Below, in pieces: positions 43,513-54,656 of a stretch of 64,000 nt of DNA. This DNA is from Coleophoma eucalyptorum (lineage: Eukaryota; Ascomycota; Leotiomycetes; Helotiales; Dermateaceae): NCBI GenBank assembly GCA_026120035.1, contig JALRME010000049.1, forward strand, positions 124,001-188,000, given 5' to 3'. The translations under genes and the position numbers were made by a program. The first letter of the stretch is position 1, and every line of letters starts with the position of its first letter. The notes below the pieces were generated by a model. That model searched no databases and was not told the DNA's origin. It saw only the letters and a program-made list of their open reading frames with translations.

Positions 43513-46500
43513 ATGTCAAGTGCTCCCCCACGGGACCATTACAAAGTCCTTGGTGTGTCAAAGGACGCAGCGCTTCTCGAAATTCGATCCGCGCATCGCA
43601 AACTAGTCCTTAAATGTCACCCTGATAAGGTCCAAGACCAAAGCTTGAAGGCTGCGCGTCAAGTTGAATTCTCGAGAGTCCAGGCTGCATACGAGATCCT
43701 AAGTGATGCTACCCGCAGATCGCAATATGATAATGAGGTCAAATTGTTCGAATTAAGGAAGCAAATGGGTCATGGAGAGTTCACTACCCGGACTCCGGCT
43801 GTTCTTTCTGAATATCAGGTTCGGACAGCAGAACCCAGAGCATACCGCAAGCCTTATTACGAGATTTATAACGAGGATCAATCGAACGAATCATCTTCTA
43901 AGGACCCGGAGATGGACACCAGGTCTGGACCCTGGGAGTCTTCCTCCGCTTCTGCTCGCATCGAAGCAGAAATCAAATTACGAAATGCCAAAGCATACCT
44001 AAATATGCGGCAGGAAACCTCAGATGGAGCATCCAAATTGAACTCACATACTAAGTCTAAGGTCAATGTGGGTGCAGATGGAATGAAGGCAAAAGTGATG
44101 CTCACCAGCGTGCCGCCTGACCAACTTGGTATGAAAATAATGAATCCAGAAACGACTAAATCGTCAGTGGATATAATTGCAGTCCATGGACTTGGGGCGA
44201 TACCCGAAATTACCTGGCAAGAAAAGAATTCGGGGAAGAACTGGTTGGCTGATTCAGAGATGTTACCCAAGGCGGTTCCTGAAGCACGCATTATGCGGTT
44301 TGGCTACGATTCGTTGTGGCTTGGTAAGGAGGCGATCAGAACACGACTCTCAACAATTGCAAATAAACTCCTGCTTGTTATAAAGAGAGAGCGAGAGGTC
44401 CGCGATTACTTCATTACCGTTTCTTATAAGCATGAACTAACGTATATACCATTTTATAGGATGCTCAGGAAAGGCCAATAATATTTATTGGACATTGTTT
44501 CGGAGGCCTGGTTATACAGAGATTAAGTGCTATAAGAATGTGTTAAAGTATCATCAAAGCTAATGATTAATGCACAGGCACTGATTATTGCAAAACTACT
44601 CGAAGCGTCATTCCCAGGAATTCTGAGATCCTCCATCGGTGTTGTATTCTTAGGCACACCGCATCGTGGAACGAAGTCATTTCTACCACAAAGCGCACTA
44701 CTAGCTTCAATAGCAGCTCAGTCGGACCTTCATGGTCGTATTGAACCGGGAGTGCTTGATGCGATGAGATCTGATAGTGGTTCGACTCTCGATGTTGCAG
44801 AGGACTTTGCCGATCTCTGTCGAGAGCTCCCATTACAGATTACTTGCTTCTTTGAAGAACGTAAATCCAATCTCGGGAAAGTAATTGGACAACCCAATAT
44901 TCAGGTTGGAGTGAATTCTATCTATAATTGAAAGTCTCAAACCTAACCCCCGCCTATTAGGAATTCATGGTTCCAGAAGAATCTGCAACGTTTGACGGAC
45001 ATCCCCGCTACGGACTTCCGTTAGATCATTTCAGCTTAAATAAATTCCCCAGTCCAGACAATGGCAATTTCAAAGACGTATGCGGAGAGATCACGAGACT
45101 ATATGGAATTGCACAGCAGAACCTCTTGGCTAGAAAATCCGATCCCTCTCAGCCGTCGACAACACCCTTGAAGTCTTTGCACAAACGTCCGGAATCACTA
45201 TCTCTGAAAAGATCCTTTATGGAGGAGGAAGAAGATAGTCTTATTAGAACCGCCGCAGAAGAACTCAGCCAAGAAGATTTCGAAAAGAGATATCAAGAGA
45301 GGAAAGCCACGGAAGCAGAGGAAAAGCAAAAGGAGACTCATGAGGCCGAAAGGCAGTACAAAGATAGGCTCGTGGCTAATATGACAAAGTACGGTGTCCC
45401 CAGTCCCGAGGATATCGTCAATCTGGTTCCGCTTTTTAGTGATATCGAGCTCAAACCACAGGAGATCAAGGACAAGATGCGGTGGTACAAGAACCGCATC
45501 AAGGCTGCCCTTCTAACTAAAGGTGTGCCAGATGGCCAAATTGACGAGATACTGAACGACACGGGCGATACTATGGTGATTGGTGGCGTTGAAACGACAT
45601 ATGTAAAAATGGCACTCAAGTGGATAAGTATCAGGACCCTGAGAAGATACGATGTTCCTTATATAATTGACGAGGTAAGCTAGCTCTTGGTTTAGAAGTG
45701 CAGATTTAACATTCTTCAACAGGATGACCCATCTACGGTTATCATAACGCGCTGGGTACCTGATTACGAACAAGAATTTCTTTGGGACCACACTTACCGG
45801 TTAAGGAATGGTGAACGAGGGCGTAGAACTGGAGCTGAGCGGAAATCGACCCTACAATCACATGCCTCTGCACCACCGTTGGTTCCACGTGCTTCCACAT
45901 TTACCGATTATCGAGCACAGTCTTCCCCCAAATATGACCGATCCGATACACCATCTCGAAGTCATTTCAGAAGCCACAGCAACGATTCAGTTCAAGGTGG
46001 ATATGAACATGACCCAGGGAGTCGAGGAAGAAGGAAATCAGGCAGCTTCAGTGAAAAGCACCGACAAGCAAGCTATGAGTCCGTGGCCTCTGCACCAAAC
46101 TCCGAAGACATTGCAAGGAGAAGGAGAAATTCCCGTACGCTGAGCAATGAGAGAGCTTATGAGCAGCCGCACAAACAGTCAAGTCGTGAGTCTGTACGCA
46201 CACCACACGAGAGCCGAAATGGAAACAGGTCGACGCGGTATAAGGTTTCTGATGGATCCGGCTGGGTATCTGATGGAGAGATAACACAGTCGAGAAGCAA
46301 TGGGATTTTTTCGGGCATCAAGAAGAGTTTAGGAGTTGGACGCAGTACGGTGACCAGCAATCAAGTACCAACGAATGGGGCGGAAGATTATGTGGGGAGA
46401 GCCGGACATGCAAGGACACCCCAGCCAAGAGCAGCCACCTCAAGACACACAGAGAAAGTAGAGGGTAGTACTGATGAAGGCGAATCAGAGCTTGAGATCC

Positions 46501-46781
46501 ACCATCGTCGAGCTACCAATATTCGGACTGCACAACCTCTGCCACCGAAGAAATCATCGAGTTATGACTCAGATGAAAAGCGGCTAGTAGAGAGGCTTAG
46601 AGAAGAAGAGGAGAGCCATAGACGACAGGAGGGTCGTAGAAGACAGGAGAGGGATGACAAACAGGGGGTAAATCACAAAGGCCGGAAGACAAGAGATAAA
46701 GAGAGAAGAAGAGGAGAAGAGGAGAAGGAGGCTTCACGAAGGTATGTGAAAGGTGTATATGTTGAGGATAAAGAGGTATGA
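43513..46781 (+). CDS. J-domain / alpha-beta hydrolase composite protein
   Basis: My five-exon model (43513-44397, 44460-44510, 44578-44904, 44961-45674, 45723-46781) gives about 1,011 residues. Residues 8-75 are a DnaJ J domain with the HPD motif (LKCHPDKV, about 36-38) needed to activate Hsp70. Residues about 219-490 are a PGAP1/DUF676-like alpha/beta hydrolase: DIIAVHGLGAIPEITW, GHCFGG (nucleophile elbow, with Cys308 in place of the usual Ser), VVFLGTPHRGT and LPLDHFSLNKF near the catalytic His. This hydrolase type is an N-terminal effector domain in many fungal NLR proteins. A Glu/Lys-rich coiled coil follows (about 510-560), then YVKMALKWISIRTLRRYDVP and DDPSTVIITRWVPDYEQEF, and a long Ser/Arg-rich disordered tail. 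No NACHT or NB-ARC is present. The short second intron (44511-44577, donor GTTATA) is uncertain because it removes expected residues after GGL. Confidence 0.75.
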
Positions 46782-47847
46782 AACTCGTGTATTACGCCAA
46801 CAAAGACTGTAAGCCTTTGCAGGATTTAGGGGCTTAAAGGCTGGATTTAATGTTAGATTGTGGCGGATAAGTTGCCTAGAAATCAGTGAGTGACACAGGG
46901 AAAGCCAGTGTAAATAACTCCCCAGGTGATAGAGTCTGAAGATGAGCCCGCTTGTGGCTCGCTACTATGTATCCTTGATAAAGGGGCTTTGTGGATATAG
47001 ATCACAGAATGTATATAGAGTCCGAATGCCAGTCTAGCAATTCCCCAGGACCTTTTTCGTCGTCTTTTAAGCTTCTCATCCTATATTGCTCAGCCTTCTC
47101 ATCTCTTATCCTGTTCTCCCGTCTCATAAACCACCAATTACGTAAAATCAATGTTAGCGCCCGCTTCGATCAAAGTTTGGGCAATAGCTGTGTTATATCT
47201 CTCATTTGGCCTTGCAAAGAGTAGATGGAGTAGTAACGGGTTTTTGCTTCCCTTACTCGGATTAGTTGACGTAGGTACCAAATCTTACTAGGATCTTAAC
47301 TGTTTTATGCTAGCCGTATCCGACCTTATAGGTAAGGGCCCTTCTACTGTATCTAGTAGTTCACCTTAGCAGTATATGTTTATACGCTACAGGGTTATTA
47401 TCAGCAAACCTTTTATGTTCTTTCTATACATGTCAGAATGTCATTTTCAGGTCAATTACGAGACCTAGTCACATGTTACACACAATATCATTAGCGAGAG
47501 AGGTACTTATACCTCTCTGCCTCACATTCTCTTCCATATACATGATGATCTTATTACCTATGAACCTAATCTGTACCTGTTTGACTTAGTGGTCACTTAT
47601 TACGTTACCTGACGTAAACCAACAAATACTAAATAGAAACGCTATAAACAGGGCTGAAAATGAATGCAGGATTAGAAATAAGTCTCTAGATTGGGTTAAA
47701 CTTCATCTTAAAACCAATAAGGTTGCTCTTTATCTCCCAATTTATTGAGTTGAGGTTCCCGATCCCGGCCCTAAGAGCAACAAGAGTCTCGGCCTACCTG
47801 CAATTAAGAGAGAAGTCTTATCTATGATTTGAAGAGTAACTGGGTAT
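46782..47847. other. convergent intergenic region with LTR-like repeat
   Basis: No gene seen. It contains the second full repeat copy at 47434-47625. Confidence 0.55.
47434..47625 (+). repeat. LTR-like dispersed repeat, copy 2
   Basis: Starts TGTCAGAATGTCATTTTCAG and aligns over about 190 nt with 37254-37440, ending in TTATTACGTTACCTGACG and TAAACCAACAA. The GAGGTA/TACCTC hairpin is retained. It is in the same orientation as the other copies. Confidence 0.65.
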
Positions 47848-50800
47848 TTACAGGCTGTTTCCTACCTCTGGGTTAATTCGACCTTTTTGTAGCCTTCTAC
47901 CTACCCGAGGCCATATTTCTTCTAGCCCATTTTCAACTTCAAATATCCTCCCACCTCTTACAACATATCTCATATCTTTACTGGTCTCCCACACTTTCTC
48001 AATGGTGTCAATAGCTGGCGGATAAATTACTAAGTCAGCTAACTTTCCCACCTCAATTGAGCCAATCGATGAGTCCAAGCCTAAAGATATCGCTCCATCG
48101 ATTGTCGCGGCTTTGAGAATGTTGTATGGTGTCTGCCCGCCAAGAACATGCATTTGCATTTCGGAGTGGAATAGATATCCAATAGGCTGTTCCCCATGAG
48201 CACCAATATTTGTACGCACACCCTTATCGGCAAGCTTCTTAGCACTCATGGATGAGTTGAAAAATTGGTACGAATGGAGAGGGGCCTTCTTGACCTCGGT
48301 CAGTGCCTCAATAATATCATGCTTCAAATAGTGTTGCAATTTGGCATTCTGGGGGATTTCTTCATTTTGATGGACCCAGTTCTGGCCAAAAAGGCCTCCG
48401 TAGTTCATAACTGCGACTTGAGTGTATGAACTACCTGAGAATGCAATAAGAGAAATTATATCGTCGTATAAAGTAGGGATCGGGACGGGGTGCTCAAGAG
48501 TCGTCATACCGTCGATAAAATAGGTCATGTCCCAGTCAAGACTCCAACCTCCTTCTGGCATAACGATCATGTCAAGTTTAGCCGCTTCAAGAAGCAATCT
48601 TTGCCGAGCAGAGCGGGCTGGCAGTTGGTAATTCTTAACGGAGAAGGACGAATCTCCCCCTTCTGTTTTCACGCGCAAAAGCGCTACTCGTGCGTCATCT
48701 AGTGAGTTGATCTCTGTATAGACATTTGGCTGCGTGGATCCGTAGAGAACATCCCCTGTAAGGTATATTCTGGGCCCATAGAATGCTCCTTTCTCAACCA
48801 ATGCCCTTTCCACATACCCGCCCACGTTTTTTGAGGAGGGATTGTGGATTGTTGTCACGCCGTAGCCGAGAAAGGTTTCAAGCTCCCACGATACACTCGG
48901 ATACTGAGATAAGAATCCGCCCCAATGACCGTGGACATCGATAAAACCAGGAAGCACTGCACCCCCCTTAAGATCGAGTAACTCTGCATTATCTGAAATA
49001 GGCGTACTAATTCCTGCACCCACAGCTACAATGACTCCGTCCTTAAAAATAATGGTACCATTATTGACGATTTGAGGGGCAACAGCATTCATCGAAATGA
49101 TTGTGCAATTGAAAAGGACAAATAACTTGCTCTTGCTTTCTTTCTTTAACTTCTTAAGATCTGTTTCATATGTAGCAGTTACTTCTAGTACTTGTACCAG
49201 GGGAGCTACGCATGTTCCAGAATCGCGGGAGGATGGTGAAGCCCGAGCACAATGCTGGAAGAGCTCATTCGTGGAGGCATGGTGTAGATATGGACCTATC
49301 CAGTCAGTTACGAGTATATGGATTGAGATATTTTATTGTGAAACTGACCAGAGAGCCAAAAGATCTTCTTCCCATCTGCACTGAAGGTAATATCATGACC
49401 ACCGACTGAAGAAAGCCGGAAAAGTCCACCCAGCGAATGTGAACCACCCTGTGGCTTACTCCACAAGTTCAAGGCCGTTTGTACTTCGATTGGTGCCAAC
49501 CATGCATGCTGGAAGTCGCGGAAAGCGACAAAGTTGCCATTCTGACCACTACTTCTGAGCCAAGAATTTAATTTTTGGCTTAAGCTCTGCGACGTTTGCA
49601 CCGCACTTGAGAGCTGAATCTCAACGGATGTCTTGCTAGCAGCAACCAATTTTGGATCATTACCCTCATCATCGTATTGAAGAACTGAATGCTCATTGCT
49701 GACCAGGAGTTGGGTTTTGCCATGAACAGTTTTGAAGTTCAGTTTGACATCTTGACCTGAGCGAGATCCATCGATCAACCTCAGATTCTTTACTACTGCA
49801 CATTTGCAAATTGCACTAGGGTTTGGTAACTCAATATCACCAAGCCATACACCCTCGTTGGCAGTCTCTTCCACATCTCCGAGCATATAATCTTTTCCGG
49901 TTCTCACAAAGGCGATTTTACTATTCTGAATAATTGGAGAAATATATCGGCCTCTGGGTATCCCCACCACACTTATCTGCTCGTCTGAGCCAATGTCAAC
50001 TAGTTCGAGTATGGTTAAATTCATATCAGACCAACGCGCATGGATTATCAGAGAAGTAAAATCCACGAATGATGGTCCATAGTACTGAGCAGCTGGCCAG
50101 GATTTGGAAATAAGTTTCTGAGTCTTGTTTTCGATATCCATGACATACGTATCACCCGCAGCTTCAAATACGACGGTATCACCCTTTGAGTTTGCACGTA
50201 AACCCCTCAAGGAACGAATCCGACCTGTATCCTGTAGCTCTACAATACTAATATTTGTTTTACTGTATCGTGTTTGTCCAATGGCGAGGTCGATTTGGGC
50301 TTTGAAAGGGAGGGTATAAGGCAGCGAGGCACCCACTCTCTCTCCCAATCCATTCAATGTCAGAGGAATCTTCCATATTTGACCGCTGGACCAAATGATG
50401 ATATTTTCATCCCTTGTTCCGAACCCGTAATTGGGATATGCACCCATGAAAGCAGGGATCAAGCTCACGTCGTAGGTGAGTTCATTGAACACATAGTGTA
50501 AAGTACCTGATCGAAGGTCTTTCAATACAAGAACACTCTTCTCGTTCATTCTCCTTACAAAAGCTAACGTCTTTCCATCATGAGAGACTCGGGGCATATT
50601 TGCGCCACCTGGAGCTGCATCAATGATCATACGAGAAGTTCCCGTTGTGGTGTTGAATAGGAAGACAGCGTTGATTCCTCGATGCACGTCCTTATTATAG
50701 GAGAACTTCCCGCTGTTATCATCTCTAATATTTCTTGTGAAGATAATCGCGTCGCCATGAGATCCAATGAATCTGCCCTGTTCAGCTCCAAGCTGGCTTT

Positions 50801-51590
50801 CGAAATACCGGTCGGCAGGCCATGAGGGAGGCAGATTTCGTGAGATTATTTTCTGACCGCCCCTCTCGGGTAGACTTTCGGTAGGGTGTAACAGTAGTGG
50901 AAATTCCCAAATCTCACCAGCCCCATTCGGTCTTCCTGTTAGGAACCACTTTGTTGCAATTAACTTTGGTAGTGTTGGATGGAAGGCAGGCGAAGAGAAA
51001 AAGCGGAAAGTTGAGTTTGTCTGCTGAATGGCGGTGGATCTAACGTATTCTGGTGATTTCATCGCCATATCTTTACAATTGGTATAGGGCATAGTCCAGA
51101 TGTTATCAACTCCGAATCCAGCATCAGAAGTGAAAACCAGTTTCGAGCCATCCACTGAAAATTCAGGCTCCTTATCGTATGGAATGCCACGCAAGAACGG
51201 CATCGCCTGTATGGGGCTAACATTCTCGTAGACATTGGTCTCCATACAATATAGATCTCCGAGCATATCGAAGATGATCTCGTCTCGCAACGGATGTGTT
51301 GTTATGCGAAGCCATGTTCCTTCCGAGACTTCCTTGATTAGGTGCCTATCGTAAGGATAAGATGAAGAAATATTCCAATGTTCTTGAGCTGGTCGAAGTG
51401 GGTAGTCTGTATCTTCATATATGGATGATGAAGAGTCGACATGAAAAACGTGGGGCCACCGAGTCCAGAGTGATGTAAAGATTGAAACAATACCTATGGA
51501 GGCAAAGACACGTAATGATACGGTCTCTAGGCAATTTTCTGCTCTCGCGAAAACCATGAACGGTTGCGTTGTGGTAGATTTTGATTTCAT
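47848..51590 (-). CDS. beta-propeller/amidohydrolase fusion, membrane-anchored
   Basis: Two exons (51590-49349 and 49295-47848; 53-nt intron with donor GTCAGT, joined as FWLSGPYLHHAS) give 1,229 residues. A hydrophobic segment near residues 25-45 (VFASIGIVSIFTSLW) is a signal anchor, so the bulk is probably outside the cytosol. Residues about 85-740 show repeated PD40/TolB-like propeller units: EPEFSVDGSKLVFTSD, MPRVSHDGKTLAFVRR, ANSKGDTVVFEAAGDTYV and DITFSADGKKIFWLSG. Residues about 800-1229 are an amidohydrolase: VLPGFIDVHGHWGG (metal-binding HxH, near 868), SVKNYQLPARSARQ, VMPEGGW, TTLEHP, NIGAHGEQP and IEVGKLADLVIYP. Proteins with this order are known in bacteria and act on unknown amide-like substrates. 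It is divergent to a second amidohydrolase gene at 52265. Confidence 0.88.
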
Positions 51591-52264
51591 GGTCTAAAGA
51601 AGCTTCGACAAGCACAGCCTGTTGGCTGCATAGGGTCTACAGCTTTCATAGCTATATTTGTCTCTCGGCACATTTTCTGAATCCGATGGGTGCCATGTTG
51701 TATTAGGCCGAGTTTAATAACCCAACTTCCTAGGATACCGTGCTTTGCTCCCAGTCTTCTATGCTACTCCGCAGCCTTAGGTTGCAGTAAGGCTCTATAT
51801 TCTACTCAACCAACAACACAGGCAAGCAAGTCACACTCATCCGTTTCCTATACTCGGCAATCAAAACAAGATAACGAAAAAAATGGGGGTACAATTACTG
51901 CAGGTACCGGATAGCGAGCCGAAAGAATGATAACGAGCAATATGACCGGTCTTTAAAGTCTGGGCGTAAGGATGGGGTAAATTCGGCACTGCAGAGCTGT
52001 AAGTTGGATACAAACCCTGTATTAGTTGACCTCCTTGATAAGAAACATAGTAGTAAAGGCCGTTGATAGAAGGAGAGCAGTAATCTGACTGCGCAAGACG
52101 AGCGGTTGGGGCTTCGGGAGTGAAGAGTAGAGTCTGACCCCGCTCCTACAGTTCCACGATTCCATGCATTTAGATAAGTGAGTACCAAAGTACGCAGGTA
52201 TTGCAGTTGTTAGACTGAGATTGCTACTTGATTTACAACCTAGACCTCGGACTTTCTGCCTGCC
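51591..52264. other. divergent promoter of two amidohydrolase genes
   Basis: A 0.67-kb region between two start codons facing away from each other. No gene is seen. This is the most likely place for a shared control site. Confidence 0.6.
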
Positions 52265-54094
52265 ATGACACGTTCTTTCCAACTACCGACAACACGCATG
52301 ACTGTGCCAGGGCCGGCACCATTTACAGCTGTGGAAACCAGGCTAATTCAAAGAAACCCATCAGAAGCTGGTAAATCCTCAATCTCTACAGACTTAATAG
52401 ACGTCGACTTTGATATCACTACCCTCTATCCCCCAAATCCATCTTACCAGATCTCGGAGCGACCATGGCTGCCCGGACCTCAGAAGCCGTACGTGATCTT
52501 CAATGCCCAACTTGTGGACCCACGACATTCAGTTGTGCACAAAGATATCACACTTCATCTTGCAGACGGAAAAGTAGTCAGTGTGCAACCGACTATGGAG
52601 CGCGATAAGACGATGGATTTCTACCATGGTGATATGCTCGCCGAGAAGATTGACGCAAAGGGGTATTTTGTGTGCCCGGGCTTAATTGACTGTGAGTAGT
52701 TGAATTTACAATTTACTATTTGCGGATTTGCCACGAGAGCACTAATGTTACATGTATTGGGATATAATTACTAATTTTGATGTGATAAAGGCCACGTCCA
52801 TTTAATGGCCGTTCATGGTAGCAATGTAAGCTTTCATCCACGCACCCGCCCCCTCCCCAGTCCCAGGCGCAGCCTCCTTGGTGTCTCCGCAAAGTAACCT
52901 TGCCTAAAAAGAATAATAATTAACTGTATATCCTCCAATAGACCCTCCATGGTGCATTCACTTTCCCACACGAATCAGCCATCTTCCAGTCTGCCGGCAC
53001 TCTCCGGGGCATTCTCTCCAATGGCTTCACTACCATCCGTGATACTGGGGGCGCCACTATCGCACATGCCAAAGCTACTGCTGAGTTTTTAATACCAGGC
53101 CCACGTGTTTTTCAGGGCGGGAGGATGTTGAGCCAAACTGGTGGCCATGGTGATGGTACAGAAGTTTGGGGCGAAGGAAGTGGCCCGTCAGGGCAAAATT
53201 GCTGTGGTGGAAGCGGCATTGGAGCAAGCGCTTTGGGTAGAGTTGTCGATGGTGTAGCAGAGTGTATCAAGGCCACCAGGGATAATATGCGAAAGGGAGC
53301 CAACCATATTAAGGTTTGCGTAAGTACGACCAAAATTACTTTCCTTGAGACTCTCTTAAACACTTGAACTGCTAACACAGATGTGGTATCAGACGTCAGG
53401 TGGTATTGCATCGGAAACGGATCCGATAGATAGCATCCAATTCACCGTTGAGGAGTTGAAAGCAATCACCACGACATGCACTAATATGAAAGGCACGCTA
53501 GTAACAGCCCACTGCTACACAATTGCAGGTATCAAGCATGCAATTGCTGGAGGGGTACGAGGCATTGAACATGGTAATATGCTAGATCCTGAGACAGCTC
53601 AGCTCATGGCTAGTAACAATGTCTTCCTAACCCCTACTCTTGCCCTACATACATTTGTTACCATGCCGCCATACGATAAATTTGAGACCCCTGAGGGGCT
53701 TCGGAAGAATGCTATCGTAGGTAACGCTGGGGTTAAAGCCATCCGATATGCAGAGGATGCAGGCGTCTGTGTCTGTTTCGGTACCGATACTACGGGGCCA
53801 ACACTGGTAATGCAAACATTCGAGTTCGTGGTCCGTTCTAAGATCTTACCATCTCCAGTCGTGCTGAGACAGGCGACAATTAATGGCGCGAAGCAGGTGG
53901 GCATGGAAGGCTTGCTCGGCGAGTTAGTTCCTGGAGCATTTGCAGATTTGTTGTTCTTGAAGAACGATCCATTAGTGGATGTGGCAAGTTTGGATCGTAT
54001 CAATGAGAATTTGTGTCTGATTATGAAGGACGGACGGGTGGTGAAAAGTACTGTCGAAGGTGTCAAGGTTGAGCGAAGTTGTGCTTGGAACTAA
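52265..54094 (+). CDS. ochratoxinase-like amidohydrolase
   Basis: Four exons (52265-52691, 52791-52825, 52942-53319, 53393-54094) give 513 residues. It is a metal-dependent hydrolase of the amidohydrolase superfamily, in the group that includes fungal ochratoxinase and imidazolonepropionase-like enzymes. Metal ligands that can be read are His144 and His146 (DCHVHL, formed across intron 1), Lys278 (NHIKVC, candidate carboxylated lysine), His320 (VTAHCY), His340 (GIEHGN) and Asp412 (FGTDTTGP). Other blocks: TTIRDTGGA, GRMLSQTGGHGD and TSGGIASETDPIDSIQF. An alternative acceptor 12 nt upstream (53381) would insert Met-Trp-Tyr-Gln before TSGG. There is no clear signal peptide, so it is probably cytosolic. 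Substrate cannot be assigned; an amide, lactone or peptide bond is likely. Confidence 0.9.
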
Positions 54095-54656
54095 GATTGT
54101 TATTTTGTGTTAAGATATATTTATCTTAGCTTATCAATGTGGCTAGAAAAACAAAATATATTGAAATATACTGTTTGAGGTAGATGTGGTAATATTACAT
54201 TATTGACTACTTTACGGTTACGTTACGTACCTAAGTATTTGCTAGATTTCTAAGGTATCATAGCCACAACGAACAAACTACTCTAAATAAGAAGCGAAAT
54301 ACTTAAAAAGCCATATAGAAGAAATGTGCATCATAGGTCGTCCTTATTTCACGACCATAGGGGTGCCGGGGTTTCTGCATGCAGACCTGCTTTGCAACAG
54401 TCAAAAATACTTTCTTTGTGCGCCATTTCCTTTTTATGCTTTCAAATTTAGTGATCTCCCAGTCTATGCCTGTTCTCCTTCCACACTATCTATAGAGTTT
54501 GAAGTATTTCCTAGAGTTTAACTTAACCAGGAAGAAGGAGTACCTTCACTGATCTTCTAAAAATATAAAATCTGCAAGACCATGATCATTAGTCAGATCT
54601 TAAGTCGTAGTATAATTCTCTTCATTCATGCTCTAATCATTGATTTCTCTGCTACT
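54095..54656. other. convergent intergenic region
   Basis: AT-rich spacer between the amidohydrolase and the MFS gene that converge here. No gene seen. Confidence 0.6.
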
